Part shown: positions 1 to 8,004 of the stretch, in pieces
Numbering within the stretch: the first letter of the stretch is position 1
How the letters are laid out: the number at the start of each line of letters is the position of its first letter
Source: Streptomyces sp. ISL-36
GTDB taxonomy: Bacteria; Actinomycetota; Actinomycetes; Streptomycetales; Streptomycetaceae
Assembly (NCBI RefSeq): GCF_018614205.1
Contig: NZ_JAGGOS010000109.1
Coordinates: 1-53,951 of the forward strand
Direction of reading: 5' to 3'
DNA length: 53,951 bases
Translations under genes and position numbers: made by a program
Notes under the pieces: model-generated
What the model was told of the DNA's origin: nothing
Databases searched by the model: none
The model's input: only the letters and a program-made list of their open reading frames with translations

Positions 1-15
1 CCCGGGGCAATACAC

Positions 16-1032
16 CTAGGGCAGCCGCTTGTAGTAGAGCGTCGTGGGGCGCAGGGTGCCCATGGGGTCCGCGGCGAAGTCCGGGATGGTCCCGGCCGGT
101 GTCCAGCCCGCCTTGCGGTAGAGGCCCTCGGCGGGGCTGTCGGTCTGGGTGTCCAGGATCAGCAGGGTGAGGCCCTGGGCCGCCGCGTGGGACTCCGCCG
201 TGGCGAGGAGGCGGGCGCCGAGGCCCTGGCCGCGCGCGGCGCGGTGGACGATCAGGCGGGCGATCTCTCCGCGGTGGCGGCCGTTCGGCTTGTCCGTACG
301 GACGAGGGTGACCGCGCCGAGGATCTCACCGCCGGTGCCGTACGCCGCCCACACCTCCCGTACGCCCCGCTCGGCCTCGTCGGCGACCTCGCGCCACCAG
401 GACGCGGCCTCTGCGGGGTCGAGGGGCGCCAGGAAGCCGAGGGAGGCTCCCCCGTCGACGGCGTCCACGAGGAGGGCGGCGAGGCCGTCGGCGGCGTGGG
501 CGCGGATCCGCGCGGGGTCGAGCCGCTCGACGCTCGACGTGGGGTCCAGGACCTTCTCCAGGCAGAGCAGACCGGGGCGGTCGTCCCAGGGGTGGACCGT
601 CTCGAAACCGAGCCGGCGGTAGAGCGCGAGGGCGTGCTCCCGCCAGAGCCAGACCGAGAGGCGTACGGAGCGGGCTCCGGCCGCCTCGGCATGCCGCAGG
701 GCCCCGTCCATCAGCGCGGCGGCCGCGCCGCGGCCCCGGGCCGCGGGGTCGACCCAGAGGCGCTTGATCTCCGGTGCGCCGTGGGCGCGCGGCGCGGTCA
801 GGACCACCACGCCGGCCGCCGTGTCCTCCCCGTCCACGGCCAACAGGACGGTGTCGCCCGCGAAGGCGGCCTCCGGGTCGAGCACCTCGGCGCGGTAGGC
901 GGACGGCAGCTCGGCGGGCGAGTCGGCGGGAGCGCCCTTCTCGGCCTCCGTGCTCAGGTGGTAGGCGGCGACGAGGGCGGGGATCCGGGGGTCGCCGAGG
1001 ACGGCGGGCCGGACGGTGACGAAGTCGTTCAT
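16..1032 (-). CDS. Tandem GNAT-family N-acetyltransferase
   Basis: The 338-residue protein holds two GNAT folds in a row, which would transfer acetyl groups from acetyl-CoA to unknown amine acceptors in the cytoplasm. The first half has the acetyl-CoA pyrophosphate-binding signature around residues 92-108 (WVDPAARGRGAAAALM), and the second half has its counterpart around 260-275 (VHRAARGQGLGARLL). Each half ends with the usual ALYRRLGF or GLYRKAGW strand. A single GNAT domain is about 150-170 residues, so the length fits a duplication. The gene begins with ATG and its TAG lies only 15 bases from the contig end, so it is complete but its downstream neighbour is unknown. The substrate cannot be told from sequence. 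Confidence 0.9.
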   Translation of the reverse strand: MNDFVTVRPAVLGDPRIPALVAAYHLSTEAEKGAPADSPAELPSAYRAEVLDPEAAFAGDTVLLAVDGEDTAAGVVVLTAPRAHGAPEIKRLWVDPAARGRGAAAALMDGALRHAEAAGARSVRLSVWLWREHALALYRRLGFETVHPWDDRPGLLCLEKVLDPTSSVERLDPARIRAHAADGLAALLVDAVDGGASLGFLAPLDPAEAASWWREVADEAERGVREVWAAYGTGGEILGAVTLVRTDKPNGRHRGEIARLIVHRAARGQGLGARLLATAESHAAAQGLTLLILDTQTDSPAEGLYRKAGWTPAGTIPDFAADPMGTLRPTTLYYKRLP

Positions 1033-1096
1033 GGCCCGAGCCTCACACTCCGTTGTTTCCTTCGGATGACGACATGCCCATGCCGACGATGATCAC

Positions 1097-1265
1097 ATGC
1101 GTGTATGCGTCGCGGGCGCCACGGGCGCGATCGGCCGGCGCCTCCTTGCCGCTCCTTCTCGACGCCGGGCACCGGGTGACCGGCCCATCCCGCTCGGCGG
1201 AAGGGGTCCGGCGGATCCGCGACGCCGGCGCGCAGGGCGTCCGGGCCGACGCCCTGGAGGGGTGA
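1097..1265 (+). pseudogene. Remnant of an NAD(P)-binding SDR/epimerase
   Basis: Translation from the ATG at 1097 gives MRVCVAGATGAIGRRLL, the classic Rossmann start of an atypical short-chain dehydrogenase with its GxTGxxG nucleotide loop. After codon 17 the reading frame breaks. One extra base near 1148 must be skipped to continue into PLLLDAGHRVTGPSRS and then RRIRDAGAQGVRADALEG, where a stop falls at 1263. Intact family members are about 250-300 residues, so only the first 55 or so remain. The piece therefore has both a frameshift and a 3' deletion. A sequencing error could explain the frameshift but not the missing remainder. Confidence 0.7.
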
Positions 1266-1326
1266 ACCCGGCCCGGCGCGCAGCGGCTGTGCGGGCGCCG
1301 ACGCGGGGGCGTCGTCGGACACGCCG

Positions 1327-1359
1327 TCGTCCCGCCGCGCGAGCCGCGCGGCGGGACGA
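1327..1359 (-). terminator. Strong hairpin terminator of the liv operon
   Basis: The arms 1327-1341 and 1345-1359 are a perfect 15-bp inverted repeat closed by a three-base loop (AGC). The hairpin starts 17 bases beyond the stop codon of the last liv gene. It lacks a T tract, which is usual for actinobacterial terminators. Confidence 0.75.
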
Positions 1360-1376
1360 TGCGTGGTGCGCCCGGG

Positions 1377-2651
1377 TCAGCCCGCCTTCGGGGTGAAGCT
1401 CTTCGCCGCGTCCGAGACGAACGGCTCACGGACCGTCCGCATCCCGCCGGGGACCGTCTTGTCCGGCTGCAGGATGACGGACTCGCGGGACGACGGGGCC
1501 TTCGGGTCGCTGAAGTCGTGCTTCATGCCGAAGCCCGCGTCATAGCTGTTGAGCGTCAGGAGCGCCTTGTCGACACCCTCGCGGGTGAGGTCCTTGGCTG
1601 CGCAGGCCTTCTTCAGGGCCTCTCCGAAGACGCTCGCCGCGGTCCAGCCGGCGACGATGCCGTTGTCGAGGCTGTCGCCCGGGTAGGCGGCCTTGTAGTC
1701 GGCGACGAGCTTCTTGGCGACCGGGGTGTCCGCGCCGATCGGAAGGCTCGGGGAGGCGAACCAGTACATCTTCTCCAGGGCGGGGCCGGCCTGGGTGCCG
1801 AGCAGCTGCGGGGCGAACGCCGAGTTGTTGCCGACGACCGGCACCTGGAGCTTGGTCGCCGCCGCGACACCGACCAGCGAGGCGGCCTGGCGCGGGCCCG
1901 CGCTGATCACGATCGCCTTGACGCCCGCCTGCTTGAGCGCCGCGACCTGCGCCGACATGTCGTTGTCGGTCGGCTTGATCTTCTGCTCCACGACCGTGAG
2001 CCCCGCCTTCCCTGCGGCGTACTTCGAGCCGGCGAGCGCGTTCTCGCCGTAGTCGCCCTCGAAGTAGACATGGCCGAGCTTGTCGCCCGCCTTCAGGCCC
2101 TTCTCGGTGACCAGGAAATCGACGGCGTTGATCGTCTCGACGTCGTAGGTCGCCCCGAGGACCCGGATGTACGGGGAGCCGAGCAGCGAGGCCGACCAGG
2201 CCTGCGGCAGCACGACGCCCTTGTCCTGGCCGTCGACGCGCTGCTTGACGGCGGCGACGAACGGGGAGCCGATGAACTGGGCGTAGCCGACGACCTTCGG
2301 CTCCAGCTCGGTGTAGGCGGACAGCGCCTTCTGCGGGTCGTAGCCGTGGTCACGGACGGTCAGTTCCAGCTGACGGCCGCAGATCCCGCCGGCCGCGTTC
2401 ACCTGCTTCACGTACAGCTGCTGCGCCTGCGTGACGCTCTTGCCGAGCGTGGCGTACACACCGGTCATGTCGGTGAGCGCGCCGACGGCGATCGTCTTGT
2501 CGGTGACGCCCGTGCCGGACTTCACGCCGCCGGCGTCGGTGCCGGTCGCGTCTCCGCCCTTGGCCTTGGAGCTGCAGCCGGCGGCGGTCAGGACGACCAG
2601 GGTGGCGAGCGCGGCGGCCAGGCCTCTGGACGCCTGTCGTCGGTGGATCAT
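1377..2651 (-). CDS. livK: ABC transporter substrate-binding lipoprotein (branched-chain amino-acid type)
   Basis: This 424-residue protein begins with a lipoprotein signal: charged MIHRRQASR, a hydrophobic stretch, and the lipobox LTAAGC with Cys about residue 26. The mature protein (VTDKTIAVGALTDMTGVYATLGKS and onward) is a periplasmic-binding-protein type I fold of the LivK/amide class. It would be lipid-anchored outside the membrane and hand ligand to the permease pair encoded just upstream. Its ATG overlaps the stop of the livM-like gene by four bases, and it is the last gene of a five-gene operon. A hairpin terminator follows. The ligand could be leucine/isoleucine/valine, urea or short amides; sequence alone does not decide. 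Confidence 0.9.
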   Translation of the reverse strand: MIHRRQASRGLAAALATLVVLTAAGCSSKAKGGDATGTDAGGVKSGTGVTDKTIAVGALTDMTGVYATLGKSVTQAQQLYVKQVNAAGGICGRQLELTVRDHGYDPQKALSAYTELEPKVVGYAQFIGSPFVAAVKQRVDGQDKGVVLPQAWSASLLGSPYIRVLGATYDVETINAVDFLVTEKGLKAGDKLGHVYFEGDYGENALAGSKYAAGKAGLTVVEQKIKPTDNDMSAQVAALKQAGVKAIVISAGPRQAASLVGVAAATKLQVPVVGNNSAFAPQLLGTQAGPALEKMYWFASPSLPIGADTPVAKKLVADYKAAYPGDSLDNGIVAGWTAASVFGEALKKACAAKDLTREGVDKALLTLNSYDAGFGMKHDFSDPKAPSSRESVILQPDKTVPGGMRTVREPFVSDAAKSFTPKAG

Positions 2652-3757
2652 CGTTCCTCCCCAGAGGAGTGCGAGGGTTGGGCGGTTCGCTTGGTTTTCC
2701 GGGCGGCCGGCCGGACCAGGCCTCCGGGCAGGAAGAGCACCACCGCGACGACGGCGGCGCCGTAGAGATAGCGCGAGGCCTCCCCCGGTGCGATCCCGCC
2801 CGTCCCGGGGGCGGAGACCAGGGGAAGCACATCGCTGTACCGGTTGAGGAGCTGCGGGAGCAGGGAGACGAAGACGCCTCCGACGACCGCGCCGGCGACC
2901 GAGCCGAGACCGCCGATGACGATCATGGCGAGGTATTCGAGGGAGAGCATCATGCCGAAGTACTCCGGCACGGTTCGCTGGAAGACCAGCGCGAGCAGGA
3001 CGCCGGCCAGCCCCGCGTACATGGATGACAGGACGAAGACGGCGGCGCGGTAGCGGGCCACGGGGATACCCATGACGCCCGCGGCGATCCGGTGGTCCCG
3101 GATGGCGTTCATGGCGCGGCCGGGGCGGCCGCGGAGCACCCCGCGGGCGAACAGCGCGCCCGCGAGGAGAAGGACGAGCCCGAGGTACCAGAGCTTCTCG
3201 GCCGAGCCGAACGGGATCTGGGCGACGAGGAGTTCGTGGTCGTCAAAGGTGATCCCGAAGAGGCTGAGCGGCGGTACCGCCCGGCCGTTGAAGCCGCCGG
3301 TGAGATCGTGCGCGTTGAAGAGGACGTGCTGGCCGATGAAGATCAGCGCGAGGGTCGCGATGCCGAGGTACGCGCCCCGCAGCCGGCCCGCGATCGGGGA
3401 GAACACGCCGCCGGCCAGACCCGCGAGGGCGACGGCCAGGACGGCGGCGAGCCAGCCCGGCAGGCCGAGGCCGGTGAGGCCGTCGGCGCCGTCGCCGGCG
3501 AAGGCGCAGTAGCCGTAGGCGCCGACGGCGAGGAAGAAGGCGTGACCCATGGAGAGCTGGCCGGTGGCGCCGGTCAGCAGGTTGATGCCGATGGCGCCGA
3601 TGGCGGCGGCCATCGCGAACAGCCCGGCCTGGAGCCAGAAACGGTCCAGGTAGAACGGGAAGGCGGCGAGGACGACGCCGGCGACGGCCCAGACCCAGGT
3701 GCGGGGCCGGATGAGGGCGGCGCGTGCGGCGACGGGCCGGGCGAGGAGATCAGACAC
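2648..3757 (-). CDS. livM: Branched-chain amino-acid type ABC permease, LivM family
   Basis: The 369-residue integral membrane protein has about ten hydrophobic segments. It carries the LivM-family cytoplasmic loop near residue 215 (RGRPGRAMNAIRDHRIAAGVMGI), which contacts the ATPase. With the LivH-type partner it would form the membrane channel. It starts at GTG 3757, overlapping the livH stop by eight bases, and its own stop overlaps the livK start, so translation is probably coupled. The C-terminus ends in a short basic, polar tail. The family assignment is firm; the transported substrate is inferred only from the family. Confidence 0.9.
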   Translation of the reverse strand: MSDLLARPVAARAALIRPRTWVWAVAGVVLAAFPFYLDRFWLQAGLFAMAAAIGAIGINLLTGATGQLSMGHAFFLAVGAYGYCAFAGDGADGLTGLGLPGWLAAVLAVALAGLAGGVFSPIAGRLRGAYLGIATLALIFIGQHVLFNAHDLTGGFNGRAVPPLSLFGITFDDHELLVAQIPFGSAEKLWYLGLVLLLAGALFARGVLRGRPGRAMNAIRDHRIAAGVMGIPVARYRAAVFVLSSMYAGLAGVLLALVFQRTVPEYFGMMLSLEYLAMIVIGGLGSVAGAVVGGVFVSLLPQLLNRYSDVLPLVSAPGTGGIAPGEASRYLYGAAVVAVVLFLPGGLVRPAARKTKRTAQPSHSSGEER

Positions 3758-4640
3758 GGGCCAGCTCCTTCGTGCCGAAGAGTCCTGCCGGGCGGATCAG
3801 CAGGACCGCGACCATCACCAGGTACGGCGCGAGGTCGCCGATCCCCCGGCCGAGGAAGGTCAGGTCGCCCTGGTAGCCGGTGGCGAGGGACTCGGTGACC
3901 CCGACCAGGAGTCCGCCGACGAGGGCGCCGGTGGTGGAATCCAGGCCGCCGAGGATCGCGGCCGGGAAGGCCTTCATCGCGGCGAGCGAGGTGGAGCGCT
4001 CCAGACCGGGGGTCGGGAAGACGGTCAGGAAGAGCGCGGCGACGGCGGCGAGCCCGCCGGCCACGGCCCAGGCGCCGATCGAGACCCGGCCGAGGCGGAT
4101 GCCCATGAGGGCCGCGGTCTCCTGGTTCTCGGCGGCGGCGCGCATGGCGACGCCCCATGAGGTGTGGCGGAAGGCCAACAGGAACGCGGTGATGAGCAGG
4201 GCCGCGGCGAGGAAGGCGGCGATCCGGGTCTGGGCGATGGAGACCGGGCCGAGGGTGACGACGGCGTCGCCCCACGGGTCGCCGAGCGAGAGGATGTCGG
4301 TGCCGATGCGGCGGGTCAGTTCGGTGGCGAGCAGGATGTCGACGCCGATGGTGACGATGGCGAGGACGCTGTGGTCCGAGCCCCGGTAGCGGCGCATGAC
4401 GAGGAACTCGATGGCCGCGCCGACCAGGGCCGCGCCGGCGATGCCGGCGAGCAGGGCCGGCCAGAAGCCGATCTCGTCGTGCAGGACGGCGGTGAAGTAG
4501 CCGCCGGCCAGGAGGAGCGAGGCGTGGGCGAAGTTGACGACCTCGGTGGCGCGGAAGATCACCACGAAGCCGAGGGCGATGAGGGCGTAGATGGAGCCCA
4601 ACGAGACACCGTTGAGCAGGAGTTCGGCGAACGTGGTCAC
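3750..4640 (-). CDS. livH: Branched-chain amino-acid type ABC permease, LivH family
   Basis: This 296-residue membrane protein opens with the LivH hallmark LLLNGVSLGSIYALIALGFVVIFRATEVVNFAHA and has about eight hydrophobic segments. A cytoplasmic coupling loop lies near residues 165-195 (MRAAAENQETAALMGI). It would dimerise with the LivM-like subunit. The GTG start at 4640 overlaps the ATPase stop as GTGA. Length and topology match the family norm, and no broken motif is seen. Confidence 0.9.
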   Translation of the reverse strand: MTTFAELLLNGVSLGSIYALIALGFVVIFRATEVVNFAHASLLLAGGYFTAVLHDEIGFWPALLAGIAGAALVGAAIEFLVMRRYRGSDHSVLAIVTIGVDILLATELTRRIGTDILSLGDPWGDAVVTLGPVSIAQTRIAAFLAAALLITAFLLAFRHTSWGVAMRAAAENQETAALMGIRLGRVSIGAWAVAGGLAAVAALFLTVFPTPGLERSTSLAAMKAFPAAILGGLDSTTGALVGGLLVGVTESLATGYQGDLTFLGRGIGDLAPYLVMVAVLLIRPAGLFGTKELARV

Positions 4641-5626
4641 TCGGCGGTCTCCTCTCCGAGATAGGCGCGGACGACCGCCGGGTCGTTCTGTACGTCTGCG
4701 GGGGCGCCGTCGGCGATGCGACGGCCGAAGTCGAGGACGGTGACGGAGTCGGCGAGCCGCATCACCACCCCCATGTCGTGCTCGACGAGGACGATGGAGA
4801 TCCCGAGGCTGTCGCGTACGCCGGCGATGACGGCGGCCGTACGGCGCCGCTCGTCGGCGGTCATGCCGGCGACGGGCTCGTCGAGGAGGAGGAGCCTGGG
4901 CTCCATGCAGAGGGCGCGGGCCAGTTCGGCGAGCTTCTGCTGCCCGTACGGGAGGGAGCCCGCGGGCTGTCCCAGCTGCTTCTCGAGGCCGACGAACGAG
5001 GCGATCTCGCGGACGCGGGCGCGGTGGCGGGCGTCCTCGCGGGAGGCGGAGGGCAGCCGGAGTCCGGCGGCGAGGAAGCCGGTCCTGGTGAGCCGGTGAC
5101 GGCCGAGCATCAGGCTGTCCTCGACGGTGGCGCGGGGCGGCAGCGCGAGGTTCTGGAAGATCCGGGCGACCCCGAGGTCGGCGATCTTGTGCGGGGGCAG
5201 TCCGGTGAGCTCGTGCTCGCCGAAGCGGACCGAGCCGGAGGTGGCCTTGTAGACCCCGGAGAGCACGTTGAAGCAGGTGGACTTGCCGGCTCCGTTGGGG
5301 CCGATGACGGCGTGGACGGTGCCGGGGCGGACGGTGAAACCGATGGAGTCGAGGGCGGTGAGCCCGGCGAACCTCACGGTGACGTCGTCGACGTGGAGGG
5401 CGGGGACGGGCGCGTGGGCGGTGCCCGCACCCGTACGGGACGACCGGTCGCCGGTCGGGGTGCCGGTCTCGCCGGTCGGGGTGCCGGTCTCGCCGGTCGC
5501 GCCGGCCGTGGTGCCGGTCTCGCCGGCCGCTCCGGCCGTGGTGCCGGTCTCGCCGGCCGCTCCGGTCGGGGGGCCGGTCGTCCCGTACGGGGTGCCGGTC
5601 TCGTCGGGGGGCGGGGTCTCGCTCAT
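4637..5626 (-). CDS. livG: ABC transporter ATPase, LivG family, with repetitive N-terminal extension
   Basis: The ATPase core begins about residue 72 (ALHVDDVTVRFAGLTALDSI). It has Walker A GPNGAGKST, the signature region with Q-loop NLALPPRATV, Walker B LLLLDEPVAGM and the switch His in VLVEHDM. It energises uptake with the LivF-like ATPase. The first 70 residues or so are an unusual extension of short Gly-Thr-rich units (GETGTTAGAAGETGTTAG and variants) absent from ordinary LivG proteins of about 255 residues. An alternative start nearer the core would remove it. The ATG at 5626 overlaps the livF stop as ATGA, which favours translating the extension. Confidence 0.88.
   Translation of the reverse strand: MSETPPPDETGTPYGTTGPPTGAAGETGTTAGAAGETGTTAGATGETGTPTGETGTPTGDRSSRTGAGTAHAPVPALHVDDVTVRFAGLTALDSIGFTVRPGTVHAVIGPNGAGKSTCFNVLSGVYKATSGSVRFGEHELTGLPPHKIADLGVARIFQNLALPPRATVEDSLMLGRHRLTRTGFLAAGLRLPSASREDARHRARVREIASFVGLEKQLGQPAGSLPYGQQKLAELARALCMEPRLLLLDEPVAGMTADERRRTAAVIAGVRDSLGISIVLVEHDMGVVMRLADSVTVLDFGRRIADGAPADVQNDPAVVRAYLGEETAE
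5446..5590. repeat. In-frame tandem repeats in the livG 5' end
   Basis: About seven imperfect units built around CCGGTCTCGCCGGTCGGGGT, or its variant with GGCCGTGGTG, lie head to tail. They encode the Gly/Glu/Thr repeats of the LivG N-terminal extension. Unit lengths are multiples of three (18-30 bases), so copy number can change without breaking the frame. Confidence 0.75.
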
Positions 5627-6459
5627 CGGGCGTCCTCCCAGCGGGACAGCACGGGGTGGGCCGTGGCGGCGCCCGCCGCGTCGGCGGCGGCGTCCTCGTC
5701 CACGACGCCCAGATAGCGGCGGCGTACCTCGTCGGATGCGGCGAGTTCGGCGGCCGGTCCGGAGAGCGTGACCTCGCCGACCTCCAGGACGTACGCCCGG
5801 GAGGCGAGCCGCAGGGCGAGCGCCGCGTTCTGCTCGACGAGCAGCACCGCCGTGCCCTGGGCGTTGATCTCGCGGATCGTGTCGGCGATCCGGGCGGCCA
5901 TCAGCGGCGCGAGGCCGAGCGAGGGCTCGTCGAGGAGCAGCAGCTTCGGCGAGGCCATCAGCGCGCGGCCGACGGCGAGCATCTGCTGTTCGCCGCCGGA
6001 CAGCAGCCCGGCGCGCTGGTGGGCGCGGTCGGCCAGGACCGGGAAGAGTTCGTGGACCCGCTTCAGGGCCGCCGCCTTCGTGGCACGGTCACCACGGGCG
6101 CCGCGTTCGCCGCGGGCCCCGAGCGCTCCGGCACGCAGGTTGTCCTCGACCGTCATCCGGGCGAAGACCTGGCGGCCCTCCGGCACCTGGGAGACCCCGG
6201 CGGCGACGACCCGGTCGGGGGCGAGCCCGCCGAGCGCCCGGCCGCCGAAGGTCACCGTGCCGGAGGTGACGGTCCCGCCGTGGAACGACAGGGTGCGCGA
6301 GACGGCCCGCAGCAGTGTGGACTTTCCCGCGCCGTTGCCGCCGAGCACCGTGACGACGGCGCCCTCCGGCACGTCGAGCGAGACGTGCCGCAGTGCACGC
6401 ACCGGTCCGTACCCCGCCGACAGGTCCGCCACCTCGAGTGCGAGTGCGGTACCTCCCAT
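5623..6459 (-). CDS. livF: ABC transporter ATPase, LivF family
   Basis: The 278-residue protein is the second ATPase of the importer. It has Walker A GGNGAGKST near residue 38, the Q-loop, signature LLSGGEQQMLAVGRAL, Walker B LLLLDEPSLGL and the switch His position replaced by the LivF-typical VEQNAALAL. A short C-terminal tail (about 35 residues, DEDAAADAAGAATAHPVLSRWEDAR) exceeds the family norm. The ATG at 6459 has a good ribosome site (GGAAGGGGAA) and is the first gene of the liv operon. The divergent gene is a PucR-type regulator, a plausible controller. Confidence 0.9.
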   Translation of the reverse strand: MGGTALALEVADLSAGYGPVRALRHVSLDVPEGAVVTVLGGNGAGKSTLLRAVSRTLSFHGGTVTSGTVTFGGRALGGLAPDRVVAAGVSQVPEGRQVFARMTVEDNLRAGALGARGERGARGDRATKAAALKRVHELFPVLADRAHQRAGLLSGGEQQMLAVGRALMASPKLLLLDEPSLGLAPLMAARIADTIREINAQGTAVLLVEQNAALALRLASRAYVLEVGEVTLSGPAAELAASDEVRRRYLGVVDEDAAADAAGAATAHPVLSRWEDAR

Positions 6460-6573
6460 GGTTCCCCTTCCACCGATTGCCCCGTTCAGTGGCGCTCACC
6501 CCAGCACCGCTCGGGCCGCCCGTCCACGTTCGGCGGCCGAAACGCTGCCGGTGACCATCGGGCGCGGCGGCGG

Positions 6574-6591
6574 GTTGTGCACGCGCACAAC
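6574..6591. promoter_or_regulatory. Perfect palindrome between livF and pucR-type gene
   Basis: GTTGTGC at 6574-6580 and GCACAAC at 6585-6591 form a perfect inverted repeat around ACGC. It lies 53 bases upstream of the PucR start and 115 bases upstream of livF, in the only intergenic space shared by both. The position and symmetry suggest an operator, most simply for the neighbouring PucR protein. This is inference. Confidence 0.5.
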
Positions 6592-6643
6592 ACTGCGTGT
6601 CAGGGGCCTGTCGGAACGGGCGCAGGGGTGGCATCCTCCGGGC

Positions 6644-7846
6644 ATGGGACGGCGCAGACCGCGGACCGGCGACGACTGGAAACTGTTGGCAGAGGCATGC
6701 ACGGCGCTTCTGGAGCGGCTGCCGGAGCTGGTGGACGAACATCTGAGGGAGCTGCACGAGTACGAGCCGGCGTACGCCCGGATCGTGCCGTACGACCAGC
6801 ACTGGCAGGAGGCCCACGAGGCGATGCGGATCGGGATCGAGATGATCTCGGCACCCCGGGACTCGCCCCGGCGGGACCTGGAGCACGCGGACGAGATGGG
6901 ACGGCGGCGGGCCGAGCAGGGCATGCCGCTGGAGCTGGTGGTGCACGCGTACCGGCACGCCGGCCATCTGGTGTGGGACGCGCTGATCGAGGACGCGTCC
7001 GCGTTCCCGCCGCGGATGGCCGCGCTGACGCAGGCCGCGACGATGGTGTGGTCGGCGGTCGACGCGCAGGCGGACACGGCCTCGGAGGCGTACCGGGCGA
7101 CGGAGCTCGAGCTGCGGCGGCGCACGGACGAGCAGCTGCAGGCGCTGCTCGACGCCCTGCTCCAGGGGCAGCGCTCACCGGAGGTGACCTCGCGGGCGGC
7201 GGCGGGCCTGGACCTGCCGGAGCACGGGCGGTACGCGGTGGTGGTGCTGCGCTACGACCGGCGGGAGATCCCGGAGCCGTTCCACCGGCGGGTGCAGGGG
7301 GCCGGGGTGCGGTTCCTCTGGCGGATGCGGGCGGACTGCGAGATCGGCGTGGTCTCGCTGACGGAGGGCACGGGCCTGGACGCGCTGTCGGAGCTTCTGG
7401 AGGGCCGCTGCCCGGGTCCCGGCGGGATCAGTCCGGTGGTCACCGGCCTCTCGGAGCTCGGCCGCGCCCGGCACCTGGCCGAGCTGGCGCTGCGCACCTG
7501 CCCTCCGGAGTCCCAGCAGATCGTCCGGCTGGACCGGCGGATGGCGGGCGCGCTGGTGGTGGGCCAGCCGGAGCTGGCCGGTCTGCTGGTCGCGGACGTG
7601 CTGGGCGGTCTGCTGGAACTGGACCCGGCGGACCGGGCGATCCTGCTGGAGACCCTCGACGTGTGGCTCGACTGCGAGGGCTCGGCGGGACGGGCGGCGG
7701 GCCGCCTGTACTGCCACCGCAACACGGTCTTCAACCGCCTGCGCCGCCTGGAACAGCTGACGTCACGGTCCCTGTCCCGGCCCCGGGACCTGACGGAGAT
7801 GACTCTCGCTCTGGACGCGTTCCGCCTGACGGCGCCGGCGGCGTAG
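6644..7846 (+). CDS. PucR/CdaR-family transcriptional regulator
   Basis: The 400-residue protein has an N-terminal sensory region of the type found in actinobacterial PucR/CdaR regulators, a GGDEF-like middle part (ARYAVVVLRYDRREI to ITGLSELGRAR region, about 175-285), and a C-terminal PucR helix-turn-helix (GRLYCHRNTVFNRLRRLEQL, about 358-377). Such proteins activate transport and catabolic genes for nitrogen compounds. I chose the ATG at 6644 because translation upstream of it becomes antisense to livF. It is divergent from the liv operon across a short region with a perfect palindrome, so control of that operon is likely but not proven. Confidence 0.88.
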   Translation: MGRRRPRTGDDWKLLAEACTALLERLPELVDEHLRELHEYEPAYARIVPYDQHWQEAHEAMRIGIEMISAPRDSPRRDLEHADEMGRRRAEQGMPLELVVHAYRHAGHLVWDALIEDASAFPPRMAALTQAATMVWSAVDAQADTASEAYRATELELRRRTDEQLQALLDALLQGQRSPEVTSRAAAGLDLPEHGRYAVVVLRYDRREIPEPFHRRVQGAGVRFLWRMRADCEIGVVSLTEGTGLDALSELLEGRCPGPGGISPVVTGLSELGRARHLAELALRTCPPESQQIVRLDRRMAGALVVGQPELAGLLVADVLGGLLELDPADRAILLETLDVWLDCEGSAGRAAGRLYCHRNTVFNRLRRLEQLTSRSLSRPRDLTEMTLALDAFRLTAPAA

Positions 7847-7860
7847 CGAACCGGGGCTGG

Positions 7861-7913
7861 GCCGCCGCCCCGGCCCCGGTCCCGGCCCTGGCCCCGGATC
7901 CCGGCCCCGGGGC
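7861..7913. terminator. GC-rich hairpin between convergent genes
   Basis: GCCGCCCCGG at 7861-7870 pairs perfectly with CCGGGGCGGC at 7904-7913. The C/G-rich loop can fold further. It begins 15 bases after the PucR stop and lies between two convergent genes, so it may serve both strands. The surrounding low complexity lowers confidence. Confidence 0.45.
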
Positions 7914-8004
7914 GGCGAGTTTCCGCCGCCGGAGGGCCGGGGCACCCGGGGACGCCGGACACCCCGACAATGGCTTTGGGGCCGCCGGCTACGCCTCCCG
8001 GGTC

